Origin: JBBRLG01 sp038231495
GTDB taxonomy: Bacteria; Planctomycetota; Planctomycetia; Gemmatales; Gemmataceae
Length of the DNA stretch: 27,207 nucleotides
Direction: 5' to 3'
Assembly: GCA_038231495.1 (NCBI GenBank)
Contig: JBBRLG010000023.1
Location: 1-27,207 of the forward strand
Part shown: one piece after another, positions 22,857 to 27,207 of the stretch
Layout of the letters: each line of letters begins with the position of its first letter
Numbering within the stretch: position 1 is the stretch's first letter
Notes under the pieces: generated by a model
Database searches by the model: none
What the model saw: the letters and a program-made list of their open reading frames with translations, nothing else
What the model was told of the DNA's origin: nothing
Translations under genes and position numbers: made by a program

Positions 22857-24698
22857 ATGGCTGCCGAGCGCTCCGACAAAACGGCGATCGACTACGTCCT
22901 GCTGATCCTCACGCCGGCACTCATCATGACGCTGGTCGGCAGCCTCGTGTTCTTTCTCATCGAGGTTCTGTACGCCGGGGCGTTCAAGGACCGGCTGCGG
23001 CTGGCGTTCTTCTGCTACGTCTTCGGCGCGGTGCTCGTCGCGCGCATCTCCATGACGGCCGACATCGCCGCCCGCGCACCCATTTACGGGGGCATCCTCG
23101 CCGTCCTCGGCTGGGTCGTGTTGCTGGTTTACATCCAATACGATTCAGACAGCCCGGTCGGGCCGTTCGGCTGGCTCATCAACCTGGTCCTGATCGGCAT
23201 CGTCTGGTGGAGCACGCACCGGCTCACCTGGGATTGCACAAACGTCGATCGGGAAGGCGACGACGAGGGCGAAGGGCTGCTCGAAGCGGCGGGGCTGGAG
23301 CCGAAAAGCGCCCGCGTCGAAGACGTAAAGGCGAAAGCGGAGGTCGAAGCGCAGGACCCGCCGGGCGTCGGCGGCTGGTGGGCGCGCTACCAACGCTACC
23401 GCGAAAAGCGCAAAAAGAACCGGCCGCTCGGCGTCTGGGTCGTCTACTTCGCGTTGGCATCGTTGCCGATCTTCGGCCTGGGCCAGGCACTCCTGGAAGT
23501 GGAAGACGCGGGCCGCCGGGAGACCGTCTTCTGGCTGATGGCGGTCTACGTCGCCAGCGGGTTGGCGCTGCTGCTGACCACCTGCTTTTTGAGCCTGCGC
23601 CGCTACCTCCGGCAACGCAACGTCGATATGCCGGTCAAGATGACGGCGACCTGGCTCCTCACCGGCACCGCGATTATCGTCGTCTTACTCCTGTGCGGGG
23701 CGCTGGTGCCGCGGCCCCAGGCCGAGTATTCCGTACTCGACATGACCCCCCTGCGCTCCGAGGGCCGCCAAGCCAGCCAGTTTGCACCCGGCCAGGGCAA
23801 TGCCGGGAAAGACAAGGGCAACCCGGGCGGCGCCGACGGTCAAAACAAGGACGGCAGCGAAGGCAGCAAGGACGCCGGCAACAAGGACGGCAAGAACAGC
23901 GGCTCGGTCAAGGACAAGTCAACCAGTTCCGGCGACAAGGGCCAAAAAGACAAGGGCGGCGAGTCCGCCAAGAAAGACGGCAAGGACGGCAAGAGTGGCA
24001 AAGACGCGAAAGACGGCAAGGACGGCAAGGACGGTTCGAGTTCCGGCGACGACAATTCCAAAGACGATTCCAAGGCCGCGAAACCCAAGAATTCGTCTTC
24101 CTCGCCGAACAATCCCGTGTCGGCCGTCACGAACGCCCTGGGACCGCTCGCGCAGGTCTTGAAGTGGGTCGTCTTCGGCGTCATGGCCCTGGTCGTACTG
24201 TTCCTGGTGTTTCGGCACGGGCTGAAGTTTTTGGCCAACTTCACGCAATGGGCACGCGACCTGCTCGCGTCGCTGCGCAAATTCTGGGAAGGCCTGTTCG
24301 GCGGCGCGAAGAAGGCGAAAACAGCGGGCGGCAACGGGAAGGAGGAAGAAGCGGAACTGATCGAGGAAGCCGTGCCATTCGCGGCGTTCCGCAACCCGTT
24401 CCGCGACGGTTCCGCGACGCAGCGCTCGCCGAAGGAGTTGTTGCGCTACACCTTCGCGGCACTGGAGGCGTGGGCGCGCGACCGCGATTTGGGCCGTCTG
24501 CCGCACGAAACGCCGATGGAATTCGCCACCCGACTCGCCGAGGAGGCACCCGGCTTGGGTGAAGAATTGCGCCGGTTCATCGGGCTGTACGTCCGGGCGG
24601 AGTACGCGCGCGGCGGCTTGCCGAGCAACCTGCCGGAGGTGGTGCAGAAGTTCTGGGAACGGCTCGAAGCGGTGGTCGAACAGCCACTTTCGACGTGA
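22857..24698 (+). CDS. Polytopic membrane protein with Lys-Asp-Gly linker and C-terminal DUF4129-like domain
   Basis: A 613-residue protein. Seven hydrophobic helices are seen before the linker (about 11-38, 46-64, 76-95, 103-120, 191-213, 222-246, 263-285), with an acidic loop at 130-170. Residues 312-418 are a low-complexity linker rich in Lys, Asp, Gly, Ser and Asn, with KDG repeats. One more helix lies at about 433-455, then a cytoplasmic tail. The tail's end, about 526-590 (ELLRYTFAALEAWA, then HETPMEFATRL), is a DUF4129-type domain, found at the C-terminus of transglutaminase-related membrane proteins. There is no transglutaminase domain here or beside it, so the function is unknown. 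The ATG at 22857 has no strong ribosome binding site. Confidence 0.9.
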   Translation: MAAERSDKTAIDYVLLILTPALIMTLVGSLVFFLIEVLYAGAFKDRLRLAFFCYVFGAVLVARISMTADIAARAPIYGGILAVLGWVVLLVYIQYDSDSPVGPFGWLINLVLIGIVWWSTHRLTWDCTNVDREGDDEGEGLLEAAGLEPKSARVEDVKAKAEVEAQDPPGVGGWWARYQRYREKRKKNRPLGVWVVYFALASLPIFGLGQALLEVEDAGRRETVFWLMAVYVASGLALLLTTCFLSLRRYLRQRNVDMPVKMTATWLLTGTAIIVVLLLCGALVPRPQAEYSVLDMTPLRSEGRQASQFAPGQGNAGKDKGNPGGADGQNKDGSEGSKDAGNKDGKNSGSVKDKSTSSGDKGQKDKGGESAKKDGKDGKSGKDAKDGKDGKDGSSSGDDNSKDDSKAAKPKNSSSSPNNPVSAVTNALGPLAQVLKWVVFGVMALVVLFLVFRHGLKFLANFTQWARDLLASLRKFWEGLFGGAKKAKTAGGNGKEEEAELIEEAVPFAAFRNPFRDGSATQRSPKELLRYTFAALEAWARDRDLGRLPHETPMEFATRLAEEAPGLGEELRRFIGLYVRAEYARGGLPSNLPEVVQKFWERLEAVVEQPLST

Positions 24699-24723
24699 CC
24701 GGGGAGCGTCGTCGCGGTAGAAT
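24695..24723 (+). promoter_or_regulatory. Putative promoter of the sigma-factor gene at 24842
   Basis: GTGACC (24695-24700), 17 bases and TAGAAT (24718-24723). It overlaps the stop codon of the DUF4129 gene and lies about 120 bases before the start codon. Confidence 0.4.
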
Positions 24724-24841
24724 GCAAGGGTGGTTCCGACGCCGGGAAAAAACCGGGCCGCTGGGGCGAGATCGCCGGGATAGGCCGTCCGTCAACGGTG
24801 GTCGTTGGCTGCATCAGCTTGTCATTGGGGAGAGTTTACTG

Positions 24842-25450
24842 ATGGAAAACCGGGTCACGACGGGGCACCGAATCAACCGTTCGTACGTTGCCGCGGTCGT
24901 ACTGGGAACGGCGCTGACGGCCCTTGCCAGCGGCCAGAGTACGGCCGCCACGCCGGATACGACGCTCAAGGCGGTCTCGGAGTTGGGCCGTTACTGCTCG
25001 ACGTGCTGGCGTAACGCCAATCTACCACCGGACGCCTGGACCGACTGCACGCAGGAAGTGCTAACGAAGCTCCTGGAGCGCGTGCCGGAAAATTCGTGGG
25101 CGCAAATCCTGCACGGCGAGGGCGAAGAGCGCCGCGAGTTCCTGCGGGCCATCGACGCGGTCAAGAAGCGGACGCAGCGTGCTCGGCGGTTCTCCGGCGC
25201 GGTCGAATACGTCGCCGACCACCGGCAGCAGAACGAATGGCGTCTGGCGTCCGAGCGCGAAATGGTCCACGCGGCGGCGAAGGAAGTCCTCAGCCCACGG
25301 CAGCAGCGTATCCTGCAACTGAGCTTTGAAGGCTGGGCCGTGCAGGAGATGGCTCAAGAACTGTGCCTGCCCGCGGAGCGCGTCAGCGACGAGAAATACA
25401 AGGCGATCCGCAAGCTGCGCGAACACCTCAACGACCAAGAAAACGTCTGA
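24842..25450 (+). CDS. ECF-like sigma factor with a hydrophobic N-terminal extension
   Basis: A 202-residue protein. A sigma region-2-like segment lies at about 45-115, with DAWTDCTQEVLTKLLERV at 64-81 resembling the core-binding helix, and region 4 at 150-195 (LSPRQQRILQLSFEG, then EMAQELCLPAERVSDE and the recognition helix). It is preceded by about 40 unusual residues with a hydrophobic stretch at 14-31 (SYVAAVVLGTALTALASG) that looks like a signal peptide or membrane anchor. The ATG at 24842 is supported by GGGGAGAG 7 bases upstream. A start further in would remove the hydrophobic part but lacks a ribosome binding site. The target regulon and partner are unknown. Confidence 0.8.
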   Translation: MENRVTTGHRINRSYVAAVVLGTALTALASGQSTAATPDTTLKAVSELGRYCSTCWRNANLPPDAWTDCTQEVLTKLLERVPENSWAQILHGEGEERREFLRAIDAVKKRTQRARRFSGAVEYVADHRQQNEWRLASEREMVHAAAKEVLSPRQQRILQLSFEGWAVQEMAQELCLPAERVSDEKYKAIRKLREHLNDQENV

Positions 25451-25466
25451 CGCCGCGGCCGCCCTG

Positions 25467-25529
25467 CGAACCGCGACCGCAAGGGAGCGGGCCTGCACCT
25501 GCGGGCTGCTCCCTTACGGTCGCGGTTCG
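25467..25529. repeat. Palindrome family B, copy 2
   Basis: The arms at 25467-25488 and 25508-25529 pair at 21 of 22 positions around a 19-base loop. The mismatch is at the same place as in the copy at 7322-7375. It starts 16 bases after the stop at 25450 and ends 22 bases before the DAHP synthase start. Confidence 0.85.
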
Positions 25530-25551
25530 TTCTTGTTTTGAGGGAATTCCC

Positions 25552-26568
25552 ATGCTCGTCGTCATGCACAGTCACGCCACGCCGGAGCAGATTGACCGCG
25601 TGCTCGGCGCCATCCGGGAAATGACCCTCACGGCGCATCCGCTGCCCGGCGCGCTCCGCACCGCCATCGGCATCACGGGCAACATGAGCGCCGTCGATCC
25701 GCGGTCGCTCGAAGTACTGCCCGGCGTCCTCGAACTGATCCGCGTCACCAAGCCGTACAAGCTCGCCAGCCGCGAAATGCACGCGGCCGACACCTACGTC
25801 AAGGTGCCGCAGACCGTCATCGGCCCCAAGACGTTTACGATCGTGGCCGGCCCCTGCTCCGTCGAAAACGAGGACATGATCCTGCGGACCGCCGAGTTCC
25901 TGCGCGAGAACGGCGTCCGGCTCCTGCGTGCCGGGGCGTTCAAGCCGCGTAGCAGCCCCTACGCCTTCCAGGGCATGGGCCAACAAGGGTTGGACATTCT
26001 GGCGCGCGTCCGCGAGCGCACCGGCGTCGGCGTCGTCACCGAGTTGATGGACACCGACAACGCCGACGCCGTGGAGCAGGCCGCGGATATTATTCAAATT
26101 GGCACGCGCAACATGCAGAACTTCAGCCTGCTCAAGCGCGTGGCGCGGGCGAATAAGCCGGTGTTGCTCAAGCGCGGCCTGGCGGCGACGTTGGAAGAAT
26201 GGCTCATGGCCGCCGAGTACGTCATGGCCGGCGGCAACTACAACGTGGTCCTGTGCGAGCGCGGCGTCCGCACCTTCTCCGACCACAGCCGCAACACGCT
26301 CGACCTGTCGGTCATTCCGCCGGCGAAGCACCTGTCGCACCTGCCGATCCTGGTCGATCCCAGCCACGGCACCGGCAAGCGCGATTACGTCCCGGCGATG
26401 GCGCTCGCCGGCCTGGCCGCGGGCGCGGACGGTCTGATGATCGAGATCCACCCCGATCCGGACCGCGCCCTGTCCGACGGAGCGCAGTCGCTGACCTTCG
26501 CCGCGTTCAAGAAACTGGTGGCGTCGCTGCGCCGCCTCGCGGAGCCGCTGGGACGGACGTTGAATTGA
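25552..26568 (+). CDS. aroF: 3-deoxy-7-phosphoheptulonate (DAHP) synthase, type I-beta
   Basis: A 338-residue enzyme that condenses phosphoenolpyruvate and erythrose 4-phosphate, the first step of the shikimate pathway, in the cytosol. An N-terminal ferredoxin-like domain (about 1-70), which in relatives mediates feedback inhibition, is followed by the TIM barrel. Key motifs: AGPCSVE at 99-105 with metal ligand C102, GAFKPRSSPYAFQG at 128-141, IGTRNMQN at 183-190, LLKRG at 205-209 and DPSHGTGKR at 269-277 with H272. E298 and D309 are likely the other metal ligands. The ATG at 25552 has AGGGAA just upstream. Its N-terminal domain and length fit the Thermotoga-type enzyme. It stands alone, with no other shikimate genes in the window. 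Confidence 0.96.
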   Translation: MLVVMHSHATPEQIDRVLGAIREMTLTAHPLPGALRTAIGITGNMSAVDPRSLEVLPGVLELIRVTKPYKLASREMHAADTYVKVPQTVIGPKTFTIVAGPCSVENEDMILRTAEFLRENGVRLLRAGAFKPRSSPYAFQGMGQQGLDILARVRERTGVGVVTELMDTDNADAVEQAADIIQIGTRNMQNFSLLKRVARANKPVLLKRGLAATLEEWLMAAEYVMAGGNYNVVLCERGVRTFSDHSRNTLDLSVIPPAKHLSHLPILVDPSHGTGKRDYVPAMALAGLAAGADGLMIEIHPDPDRALSDGAQSLTFAAFKKLVASLRRLAEPLGRTLN

Positions 26569-26589
26569 GCCAGGGGGTCGTGGTAAGAT
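26560..26589 (+). promoter_or_regulatory. Putative promoter of the second Uma2 gene
   Basis: TTGAAT (26560-26565), 18 bases and TAAGAT (26584-26589) lie 37 bases before the ATG at 26627. The -35 overlaps the end of aroF. Confidence 0.35.
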
Positions 26590-26626
26590 CGGGAACGAAG
26601 TCCGGTTGTTCTTGCGGAGAAACCGT

Positions 26627-27207
26627 ATGACCGTCGCTGAACTCCTGCCTCCGGTCGCTCCTCCCCAAAGCGTACAGCCGCTGTCGAACGGCCAGAGCCG
26701 CCTCTTCACTATCGCCGACGTGGCCGTCATGCCGTCGGACCTACCATCCGGCCCTGTGAAGTATGAACTGGATAATGGGAGACTCATCACCTTGCCCCCT
26801 CCGGGTGATATTCACGGCGCCGTGCAGGGGAACCTGGCAACTCATCTGAAAGTGCAGGGGGAATTTCGCGGTTTCGGCAAGGCACGAGCCGAAGTAGGCG
26901 TCATCCTGCACCGCAACCCCGATCGGTTGGTGGGTCCGGATGCGGCGTTCATCACGAACGCCAGGCTGCCGCTGTGCCATTCTTCCGAGGGCTATCTGGA
27001 GACGATTCCCGAACTCGTCGTCGAGGTGCGCAGCAAGAACGACGCCTGGGCCGAGATTCGGCGGAAAGTGGCCGAATACCAGACGGCGGGGGTTCACGTC
27101 GTCTGGGTGCCCGACCCCGAGGCGCGGACGGTCACGGAATTTCGGCCGGATCAACCGGAGCGTGTGTCCCTGGAAGACGACACGCTGACCATCGACGATG
27201 TGATTCC
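26627..27207 (+). CDS. Uma2-family protein (PD-(D/E)XK nuclease fold), 3' end beyond the window
   Basis: An open frame of 193 codons that runs off the right edge, so the C-terminus is missing. After a ~40-residue N-terminal part it has KYELDNGRLI at 45-54, the PD motif with D105 (GPDAAF), LVVEVRSKNDAW at 130-141 with E133, a lysine at K147, and VVWVPDPEART at 158-168. It belongs to the same family as the gene at 13241-13804 but differs clearly in its N-terminal half. The ATG at 26627 has GGAG upstream. Any nuclease role is unproven. Confidence 0.9.
   Translation, partial: MTVAELLPPVAPPQSVQPLSNGQSRLFTIADVAVMPSDLPSGPVKYELDNGRLITLPPPGDIHGAVQGNLATHLKVQGEFRGFGKARAEVGVILHRNPDRLVGPDAAFITNARLPLCHSSEGYLETIPELVVEVRSKNDAWAEIRRKVAEYQTAGVHVVWVPDPEARTVTEFRPDQPERVSLEDDTLTIDDVI

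Noticed and set aside
22784..24562. Overlapping plus-strand frame of nearly 600 codons across the DUF4129 gene
   Set aside because: It is the same gene read one frame off, with extremely Arg- and Gln-rich content and no hydrophobic helices.

Overview
The window is high-GC bacterial DNA of a kind typical of Planctomycetes, most likely a Gemmata-like (Gemmataceae) genome. This rests on the gene mix: an ECF sigma factor with a membrane-protein operon, a Ser/Thr kinase with a polytopic membrane tail, Uma2-family PD-(D/E)XK proteins, a DUF4129-type membrane protein, secreted hydrolases and abundant long intergenic palindromes. No rRNA, tRNA, CRISPR array or recognisable transposase was seen.

Layout. 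1-3.9 kb holds two convergent secreted hydrolases, a serine beta-lactamase-fold enzyme and a large alpha/beta hydrolase. 4.0-6.6 kb is a tight operon of an ECF sigma factor, a small single-pass protein and a polytopic membrane protein. 6.8-10 kb holds a Cys-rich YkgJ/DUF3109-like protein, a trypsin-fold protein that has lost its catalytic His and Ser, and a small exported LolA-like protein. 10.1-13.8 kb holds the kinase, an MFS transporter and a Uma2 protein. 14.0-17.9 kb is a compact type VI secretion membrane/baseplate module, tssK-tssL-tssM, whose TssM is short, lacks the periplasmic domain and has a degenerate P-loop. A phosphofructokinase follows.

19.35-22.0 kb is a lower-GC accessory island (a 60-base sample is 50% GC, against 72% in the neighbouring pfk). 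It carries two unrecognised small genes and an ApeA-like HEPN protein, a likely anti-phage abortive-infection factor. Beside it is an antitoxin-like gene broken by an in-frame TGA. 22.9-27.2 kb holds a DUF4129 membrane protein with a Lys-Asp-Gly linker, a sigma factor with an odd hydrophobic N-terminus, a type I-beta DAHP synthase and a second Uma2 gene cut by the window edge.

The most striking non-coding theme is at least nine long inverted repeats in several sequence families. Seven of them begin within about 16 bases of a stop codon or contain it. The candidates for an undescribed system are the 19.8-22.0 kb ApeA-like cluster with its two small partners and the minimal tssKLM module.
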